In this document: positions 42,052 to 50,399 of the stretch, piece after piece | Layout: each line of letters begins with the position of its first letter | Numbering within the stretch: the stretch's first letter is position 1 | Assembly: GCA_037442205.1 (NCBI GenBank) | Contig: JBBIQS010000032.1 | Coordinates: 15,691 to 79,690 of the forward strand | Source of the DNA: JBBIQS01 sp037442205 | Lineage (GTDB): Bacteria > Myxococcota > Myxococcia > Myxococcales > UBA5297 | Direction: 5' to 3' | Length of the DNA: 64,000 nucleotides | Program-made: the position numbers and the translations under genes | The notes under the pieces: model-generated | Seen by the model: the letters and a program-made list of their open reading frames with translations, nothing else | What the model was told of the DNA's origin: nothing | Database searches by the model: none

Positions 42052-42615
42052 CTATCGCGCACCATCCAGCGCCGCGCGCCCACCCCTCCCCTGAGCTCGC
42101 GGCGGAGCCGCCGCCCGCCGCGGCCACAAGGCCCACAGCCACAGCGGCGCGAACATCGCCACCTCGCTGAGCATCACCGCCATTCCGCGCGGCGACAGCA
42201 GCCCTTTTCCGATCGGCGCCACCGGCAGCGGCCGCCACGGGGCGAAGTAGCGGGCGTCGCTGAATGGCCAGAACAGCGCGATCCCCAGCCCGCCGTTGGT
42301 CAGGATGTCGAGCAGAGCGTGGCTGGCAACGACCGCCGCCGCCAACAGAGCCACCTTCCAGAAACGCTGCCGCAGCCCCAATCCGATCAGCCCGGCGACG
42401 ATTCCGATCGCCACCGCCATCAGCAGCGAATGCGTCGCTCCGCGGTGCCCCCATTGCGCCCGGTACGCCACTCCATACCGGAAGCCGATGAAATCCAGGT
42501 CGGGCAGGCACGACAGAATGCTGAAGGCCGCCATCGCCGCCAGCGAGCGCCTCCCCTCCCGCTCATAGAGACGACCTGCCGCCAATCCCACTGCCAGATG
42601 ACCGATGCTTGCCAT
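42052..42615 (-). CDS. YdjM/DUF457-type membrane-bound metal-dependent hydrolase
   Basis: This is a 187-residue protein starting at ATG 42615. It shows the family pattern: an N-terminal MASIGHLAVGLAAGRLY (His), LSCLPDLDFIG (PDxD metal motif), HRGATHSLL (HRGxTHS) and ASHALLDILTNGG (SHxxxD), with membrane helices in between. These conserved His/Asp residues define the DUF457/YdjM family of inner-membrane proteins annotated as metal-dependent hydrolases; substrate unknown. The Pro/Ala/Arg-rich C-terminus is not conserved. Its start lies about 200 bp from the divergent flavodoxin gene. Confidence 0.85.
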   Translation of the reverse strand: MASIGHLAVGLAAGRLYEREGRRSLAAMAAFSILSCLPDLDFIGFRYGVAYRAQWGHRGATHSLLMAVAIGIVAGLIGLGLRQRFWKVALLAAAVVASHALLDILTNGGLGIALFWPFSDARYFAPWRPLPVAPIGKGLLSPRGMAVMLSEVAMFAPLWLWALWPRRAAAPPRAQGRGGRAALDGAR

Positions 42616-42812
42616 GGGCCGGCCTTCAGCAATCCGGATGCCCGCCGACGACACGCCCGAAATGCCGAGTAATCGCGGCCCATTGCATCTCCAAGCCCGG
42701 CCCCCGTGTGTCGGTCTGGCCACGCCGACGCCGCCTGCGAGCCGCGGTGGCGGTACCGGCGCCGCGCGCCCTCGATTTGAGCGAGCGGCGTCCCGTGAAA
42801 GACTCCGCGGCC

Positions 42813-43430
42813 ATGATCCGGTCCAGATCAGCGTTGCCGGCGGTCGCTGGGCTCTTGGCGCTGTTTGGCTGCGGGGCCTGCACGCCACCGCCCGAGATCG
42901 TCCGGCCCGACGATTTGCGTTCGACGGTCCCGCTGGCGACGGCGCTGGTGGTCGTCTACTCGCGCACCGGGCACACCGCGAGGATGGCTCGCGCCTTCTC
43001 CCGGGTCCTGGGCGCCGACTACCTGCGCCTGACCGGCGAGGGCGGCGAGGGCAATTCGTGGTTCTCGACGCCCTCGTGGAAGAGCCGAGTCCCGGTCGCT
43101 CCGGAGAAGGTACCGCTCGAGCAGTACCGGCTGGTGCTGATTGGCGGGCCGGTCTGGTACTGGCGCCCCAACGCCCTGACGAGCTCCTTCATCCGCGGCC
43201 AGGACCTGACCGGCAAGGACGTCGTGCTCTTCTACACCTTCGAAGGCGGCAGGATGCCGCCGGAGGTCGAGTCGGAGTGGAAGAGCTGGGTCGCCGGCCA
43301 GGGCGGGAAAGTAATCGACCTGGTCGGCATCGACCGCAAGAAGCTCGGCGAGGACGGGGCGCTGGAGCAGGAGGCGGAGCGCATCGCGCACGAGCGGCTC
43401 GCCAAGTGGATCGGTCGCGAGAATCGATAA
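42813..43430 (+). CDS. exported flavodoxin-like lipoprotein
   Basis: This is a 205-residue protein. ATG 42813 is preferred (a GTG at 42795 is possible); neither has a strong ribosome site. The N-terminus has a hydrophobic stretch and the lipobox-like LLALFGC. The mature part is a flavodoxin fold: ALVVVYSRTGHTARMARAF (FMN phosphate loop), LVLIGGPVWYWRPNALTSSF (the WxW-type FMN ring loop) and DVVLFYTFEGGRMP. This resembles the larger flavodoxin-like proteins linked to oxidoreductases. An FMN protein on the outer face of the membrane is unusual, since flavodoxins usually work in the cytoplasm. It converges with the S41-like gene (57-bp gap, no obvious hairpin). Confidence 0.75.
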   Translation: MIRSRSALPAVAGLLALFGCGACTPPPEIVRPDDLRSTVPLATALVVVYSRTGHTARMARAFSRVLGADYLRLTGEGGEGNSWFSTPSWKSRVPVAPEKVPLEQYRLVLIGGPVWYWRPNALTSSFIRGQDLTGKDVVLFYTFEGGRMPPEVESEWKSWVAGQGGKVIDLVGIDRKKLGEDGALEQEAERIAHERLAKWIGRENR

Positions 43431-43487
43431 GCTTCCGCGGGTTCGGCGCCGCCCTCAGTATTCCGCCAGCGCTCGCTTTCCCTTCCA

Positions 43488-44960
43488 TCACTGGGAGTTC
43501 GGCTCCATCTCATACTCGGGCTCGATGCCGATGGAGACGACCGCCGGCGACTGGGCCAGCCGGGTCAGGGCCTCGAAAGAGGAGGTGCGGATCTCCACCG
43601 TCGAAGAGCGGCCCGTATCCCCTGAGGCATAGGCCCCGAATGACGAGAGCCCCGGGCAGCCGGCGACATATTTTTGGGCGGCCTCGGGGGCCAGGTGCAG
43701 GGTGGCGCTGATGTGGTGGGGGAACGGAGGCAGACTGCCCGAACCGATGCGCTCCTGGGCCTCGGCGGGGAGCTGATCGCGCCGGGCAACCGCGGGAAAC
43801 GAGGCGCAGGGCGGCGGCGCTTCCTTGAGCCAACGCCGCTCCTCGGCGCGCCAGCGCAGCTGCTCGCGCAGGCCGGCCAGCGCCGATTCCAGCTCGCCGA
43901 TCGGCGCCGCGGGGGCGTCCTCGGCCTGGTACCACCGCCCGGGAAGCCCGCCGGCGCGATCGATCCGCGGGTTGAGCACGTAGGCCGCGGTGGGAATGTA
44001 GACGCGCACCTTCGAAGGCTCGAGCTGCAGGATCCCGCGATCATCCATGGCCAACCGATGGTCGGAGCCGACCTGCCCCTGGAGCCTGGCCCCGGCGTAG
44101 GTGAGCAGCATCCGCGCGATCAGCTCGCAGGCCGGCCCGCAGCTGCCTCCGACGATCACCAGCAGCGGCGGATCGTCCGGCCCACGGAGGCGAATCATCG
44201 GAAGGTTCTTCGGATCTTCGCCCGGCAGCACCGGCTCGCTCCCGACCAGCGTTCGCCAGACCTCGGGATCTCGAGAGCGCCAGGAGAAGAGGCTTCGCCC
44301 TGCCTGGCGCAGCTCCTCAGCCACAGGCCCCTCGGGGACGACGACCTCTCGCAGTGGCATCAGGGCCGACAGCCCGCTGAGCGCGCGCACCAGCGGCAGC
44401 GCCGCCCTCGGGTCGTCGCCGGCGGCGTGGCGCAGGTCGATCACGATAGCCGAGGCTGCTGAGAGGCGCGCCGCGGCCGCCTCGAACCCGCGCCAGGAAG
44501 GCCCCGGAGGATCGAAGCGCTGAATGCCGAGGATGACGATGTCGGGACTCTCGGTGCGCACCAGACCCCAGGCCTGGGCCGACTGGTGGGCGATATTGCC
44601 GCCCGCCGGAGCGGCGGAGAACACCCTCATCCCCGGCGTCTTCTTATGGCAGGGCGAGCCGACCTCGGGGACGGCCAGCAAATCGGGATCGTTGAGGCGC
44701 CAGAGCGCGTCGCCGAGCGCGTCGCACAGGCTCGCGGGAGTGCGTTCTTGCGTGGCGATCTGCTCCAGCTCGCGCAGGAAGGAGGCCCAGCTGTCCTTGG
44801 TGCGAAAGACCTTCCCGGCGTAGGCCTCCTCCATGGTCTTGCGGACCTGGGCGACCTCTCGCCGAACCTCTTCCCGAGACAGAGGCTTCGGCTGGGCCTG
44901 AGTCGATGGAGCGTGGACGCAGCTCGTCAGGAAGAAGGCGAGGAGGTGGCTGGGCTTCAT
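43488..44960 (-). CDS. S41 (tail-specific protease)-like lipoprotein, probably catalytically inactive
   Basis: This is a 490-residue protein with a lipobox-like signal (MKPSHLLAFFLTSC). Residues about 25-100 are helical like the N-cap of tail-specific proteases (ALGDALWRLNDPDLLAV). The core has IVIDLRHAAGDDPRAALPLV and LLVIVGGSCGPACELIARML, then YAGARLQGQVGSDHRL, matching the S41 strands around the active site. In active enzymes the nucleophile Ser stands three residues before the Glu of this helix (ASASE); here that position is Pro (GPACE). The catalytic Lys about 25 residues later is also missing. No PDZ domain is obvious. It may bind peptides or regulate a protease rather than cut. It is divergent from the acyltransferase pair. 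Confidence 0.7.
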   Translation of the reverse strand: MKPSHLLAFFLTSCVHAPSTQAQPKPLSREEVRREVAQVRKTMEEAYAGKVFRTKDSWASFLRELEQIATQERTPASLCDALGDALWRLNDPDLLAVPEVGSPCHKKTPGMRVFSAAPAGGNIAHQSAQAWGLVRTESPDIVILGIQRFDPPGPSWRGFEAAAARLSAASAIVIDLRHAAGDDPRAALPLVRALSGLSALMPLREVVVPEGPVAEELRQAGRSLFSWRSRDPEVWRTLVGSEPVLPGEDPKNLPMIRLRGPDDPPLLVIVGGSCGPACELIARMLLTYAGARLQGQVGSDHRLAMDDRGILQLEPSKVRVYIPTAAYVLNPRIDRAGGLPGRWYQAEDAPAAPIGELESALAGLREQLRWRAEERRWLKEAPPPCASFPAVARRDQLPAEAQERIGSGSLPPFPHHISATLHLAPEAAQKYVAGCPGLSSFGAYASGDTGRSSTVEIRTSSFEALTRLAQSPAVVSIGIEPEYEMEPNSQ

Positions 44961-45097
44961 GCCCTCCTTTGTCGCCCCAGTCGGAAAATTGGGGAAGCGG
45001 CCCTCTTGACCGTGCCATTCCAGCGGCTACTCTCCGCTCGGGCCGCAGCTCGACCAGCGCCGAAATCCGAGATGCGCTGGCACGCAGTGAGGGGTTC

Positions 45098-46087
45098 TTG
45101 CCAATCGAATCGTCGTCCGGCGCGTCCGCGAAGGCGCGGCTGCTTCGCTTCATCCTCGGGACGCTGGTGCTGTTGGCCGCCGCCGAGGGACTCAGCCGGC
45201 TGCAACACCAGGCCTTCGCCGCTGCCGCCCATCGCGCCCGCTTCAAGGCCGAGCTCCTCAAGGGCCAGCCGGCGCCAGCCTTTGCGGCCATCGGCACCTC
45301 GCGCTTCAACGACTCCGTGAGCCCCCGGCAGATGGCCCGCGCCCTGGCGGAGCACGGCGGTCCCACTCTCGCCGGCTTCAACGCCTCCGTCCCCTCCTCG
45401 TCCCTGCAGACCCAGGCTTTCCTGGCCGGCGTGGCTCTCGAGCGGCAGGTCGGCACGGTCTTCCTGGAGGCCTCCCCGCGCCAGCTCGACTTCCTCGCCG
45501 ACGAATCGCTCCAGGAGGCCCCGGCGCCGGCAGGCTTCGAAGAGCAGGTGCTGAGCTGGAGCGAGCTGCTTCACTACCGCCGAGCGCTGGTGGCCGAGAA
45601 CCTGCCCCGGCTGGCGGCGCTCTTCGCTCCCGCCCGCTTCGACGGCTCGGAGTGGTTCCGCACCCGCTCCCTGGCGCAGTGGTGGTCCGAGACCGACGAG
45701 CGACCGACGCCGCTCCCGCCTCCAGAGGTCATCTGCCCCGGCACCCCGGCGACTGGCGACCCCGCCTACTCCGCGGCCCTCGAGGTCTGGGCTCGCCTCT
45801 CCCAGCAGGCGCAGGCCAACATGGCACGCATCTACTTCGTGGTCCCGCCGGTCGCGTCGGCCAATCGCGCCGAGGAGTGCGACGAGCACTGGCGGGCGTT
45901 CTGGGGCGCGCTGGCCAATCGGACGCACCGTCCGGTCATCAGCTTCGCCTGCACCGGGGCGCCCGACGAGCTGTTCCACGATCGCTTCAACCACATGAAC
46001 TGGCGCGGCCGCGCCGCCCTGAGCGAGGCGCTGGCCGTCGCCTGGGCCGCCGATCTCGAGAAGCCCCGCTGCGAGGGCCGGCCATGA
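45098..46087 (+). CDS. membrane-anchored SGNH/AlgX-like partner of MBOAT acyltransferase
   Basis: This is a 329-residue protein. No ATG or GTG in frame lies behind the neighbouring divergent gene, so I choose TTG 45098, which follows GAGGGG. Residues about 15-35 (LLRFILGTLVLLAAAEGLSR) are one membrane anchor. The exported part has AAIGTSRFNDSVSPRQMARA (a GDS-like GTSR block) and, near the end, HDRFNHMNWRGRAALSEAL (an N-H-x-N-x-x-G block similar to the HxxxxG/A block of DltD-type proteins). Its stop overlaps the MBOAT start (ATGA). With MBOAT proteins, such partners transfer acyl groups to a polysaccharide outside the membrane. Confidence 0.7.
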   Translation: MPIESSSGASAKARLLRFILGTLVLLAAAEGLSRLQHQAFAAAAHRARFKAELLKGQPAPAFAAIGTSRFNDSVSPRQMARALAEHGGPTLAGFNASVPSSSLQTQAFLAGVALERQVGTVFLEASPRQLDFLADESLQEAPAPAGFEEQVLSWSELLHYRRALVAENLPRLAALFAPARFDGSEWFRTRSLAQWWSETDERPTPLPPPEVICPGTPATGDPAYSAALEVWARLSQQAQANMARIYFVVPPVASANRAEECDEHWRAFWGALANRTHRPVISFACTGAPDELFHDRFNHMNWRGRAALSEALAVAWAADLEKPRCEGRP

Positions 46088-47454
46088 GCTTCACCAGCGT
46101 CGCGTTCCTGGCGCTGCTGCTGGTGGCGGTGCCGCTCTATTGGATGCTGCCCTGGCAGCGCGCCCGGCTGGCGTTGGTGTTGCTGGCGTCGCTGGTGTTC
46201 TACGCCTGGCGACACTGGCCGTCGGTGTTCCTGCTGGCCGGGACCATCGCCCTCAACTACGCCCTGGCCCGGCTGATCGAATCCACCCGCCGGCGAATCT
46301 GGCTGGTGTTGGGGATCGTCGCCAACCTGAGCATCCTCGGCTGGTTCAAGTACAGCGCCTTCGTGGCCCAGAACCTGGTGGCGCTGGGGCGGCTGGTCGG
46401 ACTCGAGCTGCCGATGCCCACCGCCTCCACCTGGCTGCCGCTGGGGATCTCCTTCTTCACCTTCCAGGTGACCGGCTACCTGATCGACGTCTGGCGCCGC
46501 GAGGTCGCCGCCGAGAAGGACCTGCTGGTGTTCGCGGTCTTCAAGAGCTTCCTCGCCCAGCTCATCGCCGGGCCGATCGTCAAAGGGCGCCACCTCTTCC
46601 CGCAGCTGCACGTGCGGCGGACCTTCGACGCGGCGCTCTGCCATCGCGGGCTGCTGCTGGTGCTGATCGGAACCGCGCTCAAGCTGGCGGTCGCCGACGT
46701 CATCCGGCCGTACGTGGACAAGGTTTACGCCGCGCCGGTCGAGGCCTCGACGCTAGAGGCCTGGCTGGCGCTCTACGGCTACGCGGTGCAGCTGTTCGCC
46801 GACTTCTGGGGCTACTCCACGGTGGCGGTGGGAGTGGGGTTCCTCTTTGGATTCGAGCTGCCCTTCAACTTCGAGACCCCGTACCTGGCGACCACCCTCC
46901 AGCACTTCTGGCGCCGCTGGCACGTGACGCTGTCGAGCTGGTTTCGCGACTACCTCTACCTGCCGCTGGGCGGCAACCGCGCCCACGAATGGCGAAACCG
47001 GATCGTCACCATGACCGTGGCCGGCCTGTGGCATGGCGCCGCCTGGAACTTCGTGCTCTGGGGCTTCCTCCACGGGGTGTGGATGAGCGCGGAGCGCTCA
47101 CTGTCGCCCAAGCGCGAGCTGGGCCGCTGGGGGACGGCGCTGCGGACGATCCTGGTCTTCCACGGAGTGGCGCTGTTGTGGGTGCTCTTCCGGGCGCCGA
47201 GCCTCGCCACCGCCGGGGCGGTGCTCGCCCGGCTGGCGCTGCCGCCGTACACGCTGCGCACCTCTCTGCCGGCGGAATGGCCGATCTGGATCGCGGTCTT
47301 TCTGCTGGCGCACCCCTGGCTCGACCGGCTCTTGCGTCTGGATGGCCTGGCGCGGTGGAAGGTCCGCTATCAGGTGGCGCTGGTAGGCGTGCTGCTGTGG
47401 CTGATGCTCGCCTACGCCGGGCCGCCGGCCGACTTCATCTACTTCGTGTTCTGA
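46084..47454 (+). CDS. MBOAT-family O-acyltransferase (AlgI/DltB-like)
   Basis: This is a 456-residue membrane protein with about ten helices. MBOAT hallmarks are LPLGISFFTFQVTGYLIDVW, FWGYSTVAVGVGFLFGFELP, HFWRRWHVTLSSWFRDYLYL (the FWRRWH motif) and VAGLWHGAAWNFVLWGFLHG, which contains the catalytic His. Such proteins draw acyl groups (often acetyl) from the cytoplasm and pass them to an exported acceptor such as alginate, cellulose or peptidoglycan. The upstream overlapping gene is its likely periplasmic partner. The target polysaccharide is not encoded here. Confidence 0.93.
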   Translation: MSFTSVAFLALLLVAVPLYWMLPWQRARLALVLLASLVFYAWRHWPSVFLLAGTIALNYALARLIESTRRRIWLVLGIVANLSILGWFKYSAFVAQNLVALGRLVGLELPMPTASTWLPLGISFFTFQVTGYLIDVWRREVAAEKDLLVFAVFKSFLAQLIAGPIVKGRHLFPQLHVRRTFDAALCHRGLLLVLIGTALKLAVADVIRPYVDKVYAAPVEASTLEAWLALYGYAVQLFADFWGYSTVAVGVGFLFGFELPFNFETPYLATTLQHFWRRWHVTLSSWFRDYLYLPLGGNRAHEWRNRIVTMTVAGLWHGAAWNFVLWGFLHGVWMSAERSLSPKRELGRWGTALRTILVFHGVALLWVLFRAPSLATAGAVLARLALPPYTLRTSLPAEWPIWIAVFLLAHPWLDRLLRLDGLARWKVRYQVALVGVLLWLMLAYAGPPADFIYFVF

Positions 47455-47593
47455 GCGGAGTGAGGCTGGCGGCAACGGTTTCGGCCCGGGGTGTCACTCG
47501 CCCAGGACATCTCCAGCCATCCGATCCGAGTGCGCCCAACTCGTGGAGCTGCAAAGACCTGCTCCGTGGATATTTTCGAGCAAGGGGCCACCG

Positions 47594-47902
47594 TTGAAAC
47601 CGCGTCAGGTAGTTCTCTGCCTTGTGCTGGCCACCGTCCTGCTCGCGGGCTGCGCGGCGGGGGTCATTCCCTCAGCGCACACCCCAGGTCCCCAGGGACT
47701 GCTCGCGGGATTCTGGCGAGGTCTGTGGCACGGGCTGATCGTCCCGGTGACTTTTGTGATTTCGCTCTTCTCGGACCACGTGCGGGTCTACGAGGTGCAC
47801 AACAGCGGCGGCTGGTACGACTTCGGCTTCGTCCTCGGCCTGAGCATCATTTTCGGCGGCCCCTCGCACGGGGCCGCGCGCTCGAGGCGCCGCTCGATGT
47901 GA
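47594..47902 (+). CDS. small conserved lipoprotein of unknown function
   Basis: This is a 102-residue protein. TTG 47594 is chosen because AAGGGG lies 6-7 nt ahead and the signal (LKPRQVVLCLVLATVLLAGC) then has a normal length. The conserved part is a hydrophobic GLWHGLIVPVTFVISLFS, then YEVHNSGGWYDFGFVLGLSI followed by IFGGP; I recall this pattern from small hypothetical proteins in many bacteria, with no function assigned. It is 139 bp downstream of the MBOAT gene and may be in its own unit. Confidence 0.65.
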   Translation: MKPRQVVLCLVLATVLLAGCAAGVIPSAHTPGPQGLLAGFWRGLWHGLIVPVTFVISLFSDHVRVYEVHNSGGWYDFGFVLGLSIIFGGPSHGAARSRRRSM

Positions 47903-47952
47903 TTCGCGCTGCGGCCGGCGCCGGAGCACCGGCCGCGCGTCATCGCCGAGGC

Positions 47953-48282
47953 TCAGCCCTTGGTCCACTCGTCGCGGTTGGAGCACTTGCCGCCGGAGCA
48001 GGTGCCGCCCTTGCAGTCGGAGTCCGAGCCGCAGGAGCCGCACTTGCCGCTCGAGCAGTGCCCGACCTTGCAGTCCGAGTCCGAGCCGCAGGAGTTGCAC
48101 TGGCCGTTCGAGCACTTGCTGTGGCCCTTGCAGTCGGAGTCCGAGCCGCAGGAACCGCACTTGCCGCTCGAGCAATGCCCGACCTTGCAGTCCGAATCCG
48201 AGCCGCACGCCCAAGCCGAGGCGGCAGGCGCCAGCCAGAGGACCAACGCCAGCCCGGCGAAAACCACACTGGTACGCTTCAT
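47953..48282 (-). CDS. small secreted Cys-repeat protein
   Basis: This is a 109-residue protein starting at ATG 48282 behind GGAGAG. A signal peptide (MKRTSVVFAGLALVLWLAPA...) ends near ASAWA. The mature protein is almost entirely four repeats of about 19 residues, CGSDSDCKVGHCSSGKCGS and variants, each with four Cys (C-x5-C-x4-5-C-x4-C). The motif is like the short Cys clusters at the front of other myxobacterial lipoproteins, here as a stand-alone array. The even Cys number suggests disulphides; metal binding is an alternative. It is divergent from the YIP1-like gene. Confidence 0.8.
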   Translation of the reverse strand: MKRTSVVFAGLALVLWLAPAASAWACGSDSDCKVGHCSSGKCGSCGSDSDCKGHSKCSNGQCNSCGSDSDCKVGHCSSGKCGSCGSDSDCKGGTCSGGKCSNRDEWTKG

Positions 48283-48349
48283 CTCTGCTCTCCTGGTGAG
48301 GGGTGAGGACTCAAACCTTACCGCTGGCGCGCGCCGATGGGGGGAATCC

Positions 48350-48937
48350 ATGAACTTCGTCCGACTGTGGGGCTCGGGATACCTCAGCCCGCGCCGGTTC
48401 ATCGACGAGCTCTCGGATAAGCGGGCTCCCCACTGGGGCCTCGGCGCGCAATGCCTTCGGGCGCTCCTCGACTCGTTGCTCGTCTATCTGCCCATCTCGC
48501 TCATGGGCCGGGTGCCGCCCACGCCGTCGTTCCTGCCGGTCTTCCCGACCGAGCGCTACTTCGCGACGCTGGTGTGGCTCACCCCGCTGGTCCTGATTTC
48601 CCAGCTGCTGCTCTCGACGGCCTTCATCCACTGCACCCTGCGCCTGCTCGGGAGAACGAGCGACTTCGACCGGCTCGTCAACCTGGTGGGGATGACCGCG
48701 CTCGTCGTCGGTGCGGTGCTTGTCCCGTGGGACTGGGCGTGGTTCGCCATCGGAGGAGTCGGCCAGTACTTCCTCGGAATCAGCCACCTGATCATCGACC
48801 TGTGGGCGGTCTACCTCGTCGTACTCGGGATGAAGCGCATGCTCGGCATCCCGACCTGGCTCGGGATTGCGTTGAACGTGCTCGGCCTGGCGGTCTCGCT
48901 GGTGGTGGCGATGGTGTTCATGAGGTCGCCGTTCTGA
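48350..48937 (+). CDS. YIP1-like multi-pass membrane protein
   Basis: This is a 195-residue protein. ATG 48350 follows GGGGGGAA. An amphipathic N-terminus with SPRRFIDELSDKRAPHWGLG precedes about five membrane helices (ALLDSLLVYLPISLMG, LVWLTPLVLISQLLLSTAFI, LVGMTALVVGAVLVPWDWAW, LIIDLWAVYLVVLGMKRM, LGIALNVLGLAVSLVVAMVF). The spacing and the opening FIDEL resemble the Yip1 domain family of bacterial membrane proteins, which have no firm function. Starts are 67 bp from the divergent Cys-repeat gene. Confidence 0.65.
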   Translation: MNFVRLWGSGYLSPRRFIDELSDKRAPHWGLGAQCLRALLDSLLVYLPISLMGRVPPTPSFLPVFPTERYFATLVWLTPLVLISQLLLSTAFIHCTLRLLGRTSDFDRLVNLVGMTALVVGAVLVPWDWAWFAIGGVGQYFLGISHLIIDLWAVYLVVLGMKRMLGIPTWLGIALNVLGLAVSLVVAMVFMRSPF

Positions 48938-49034
48938 CCGAACCGGAGACCGCCGGCTCATCCATTCGCCCAGCGCCAGTGTCCAGCGGCCGAGGCTGCG
49001 ATAGCATCCGAGGGTCGTTCGCCTCGGAGATGGC

Positions 49035-49892
49035 ATGACAAGCGCCCGGCTTCTGACGGCCTCGTTGCTCCTGGTTTCGGCGGGTTGCGAACTGCTGATG
49101 GGCGAAGTCGGGCCACCGGGCTCCGCCGACGCCGGACAGCCGGGCTCCTCCGAAGACGCCGGCGTGCCGGACTCGGGGCCGGGCGCCACCGCTGGCATGG
49201 TGCGCATCGAGGCCGGGCTGTCGGCGATGGGCTGCCTGCCCGCGCACGACAACGTGTGCGGCAGCTACTCCGACGAGAAGCCGGCGATCCTCGATCTGTT
49301 CCTGTCTGCCTACGAGATCGACCGGACCGAGGTCACTCAGGACGAGTATCAGCGCTGCGTCGGCGGCGGCGCGTGCTCGGCGCCGGGCAACTCGGGCTGC
49401 GCCACCTACGCGCCGGCGGCAAAGCCGAAGCACCCGGTCACCTGCGTCACCTGGGACCAAGCCGACCGCTTTTGCCGTTGGGCGGGCAAGCACCTCCCCA
49501 CCGAGGCGCAGTGGGAGAAGGCAGCGCGAGGCAGCGAGGGGCGCGCCTATCCGTGGGGCGACGGCGAGCCGGACTGCACCCTGGCCCAGTTCGAGCTGTG
49601 TACCTACCAGAGCGGCTCCACGCTCGAGGTGGCGAGCCTGCCCCAGGGGAACAGTCCCTCCGGAGCCGCCGATCTGGCCGGCAACGCGGCTGAGTGGGTC
49701 GCCGACTGGTACTCGGCCAGCGCCTATTCCAGCGCCGCCAAGACCGACCCCCAAGGACCCGGCGCCGGCACCCTCAGGGTCGTGCGCGGCGGCGGATGGG
49801 AGTCCATCTCAACCGACCTGAGGGCTTCGCGGCGCAAGGGGCTGGATCCGAACACCGTCAGCGCCAGCATCGGGTTCCGGTGCGCTCGCTGA
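49035..49892 (+). CDS. formylglycine-generating-enzyme-like (SUMF1) lipoprotein
   Basis: This is a 285-residue lipoprotein (LLLVSAGC). After a Pro/Ser/Asp linker, residues about 55-285 form the SUMF1/FGE fold: MVRIEAGLSAMGC, YEIDRTEVTQDEYQRCV, HPVTCVTWDQADRFCRWAGK, RLPTEAQWE-like LPTEAQWEKAARGSEGRAYP, LAGNAAEWVADWY and VRGGGWESISTDLRASRRKG with the final SIGFRCAR. Most such bacterial proteins are binding or scaffold modules rather than true formylglycine enzymes; the Cys pair of active enzymes is not evident. No sulfatase lies nearby, which favours a non-catalytic surface role. Confidence 0.88.
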   Translation: MTSARLLTASLLLVSAGCELLMGEVGPPGSADAGQPGSSEDAGVPDSGPGATAGMVRIEAGLSAMGCLPAHDNVCGSYSDEKPAILDLFLSAYEIDRTEVTQDEYQRCVGGGACSAPGNSGCATYAPAAKPKHPVTCVTWDQADRFCRWAGKHLPTEAQWEKAARGSEGRAYPWGDGEPDCTLAQFELCTYQSGSTLEVASLPQGNSPSGAADLAGNAAEWVADWYSASAYSSAAKTDPQGPGAGTLRVVRGGGWESISTDLRASRRKGLDPNTVSASIGFRCAR

Positions 49893-49967
49893 AGGTGGCT
49901 TCCGCCGCGCCGCTGCAGGCCGGCGCGCACCAAGGACCGGGAGCCCGTCGGCGCGGGCGCCCGACAC

Positions 49968-50399
49968 TCACGCCGCCGGCGTTTCCTTGGGCAGCCGCTG
50001 GCGCATCACCTCGGGCGTCGAGAAGCAGAGCGCGCCCTTGGAATCGACGGTGACCAGCAGGGTATTGGCCACCGCGCAGCGCCGCTTGGCGGTGAGGTTG
50101 GTCAGCTCGTACTGGATGTTGAGCCGGTGCTCGACGTCGACGAACCAGCAGCGGACCTCGAGCTTCTCCCCGAAGCGCATCGGGTACAGGTGCTTGATCC
50201 GGCTCTCGGCCACCATCATCCCGTAGCCCAGCTCATGCACCGTCAGCGGGCCGAGGTTGTAGGCCTCCAGCAGCGCGCAGCGGGCGATCTCCAGGTACTT
50301 GAGGTAGTGGCCGTGCCAGACCACGTGCATCGCGTCGATGTCGTGGAAGGGGATGTCGAAGACCACCGACACCGCCGACTGCGGCGCCGAGCTCCTCAC
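49968..50399 (-). CDS. hotdog-fold acyl thioesterase (4-hydroxybenzoyl-CoA thioesterase type)
   Basis: This is a 143-residue protein. GTG 50399 overlaps the ammonia-lyase stop (GTGA) and follows an AGGGCGAG site. The signature is IPFHDIDAMHVVWHGHYLKYL (catalytic Asp of the 4HBT/YbgC group), then MVAESRIKHLYPMRFGEKLEV and VRCWFVDVEHRLNIQYEL. Enzymes of this group release acyl chains from CoA or carrier protein. In aryl-polyene clusters a member of this family is a standard component. Here it is the last gene of a six-gene block. Confidence 0.88.
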   Translation of the reverse strand: MRSSAPQSAVSVVFDIPFHDIDAMHVVWHGHYLKYLEIARCALLEAYNLGPLTVHELGYGMMVAESRIKHLYPMRFGEKLEVRCWFVDVEHRLNIQYELTNLTAKRRCAVANTLLVTVDSKGALCFSTPEVMRQRLPKETPAA

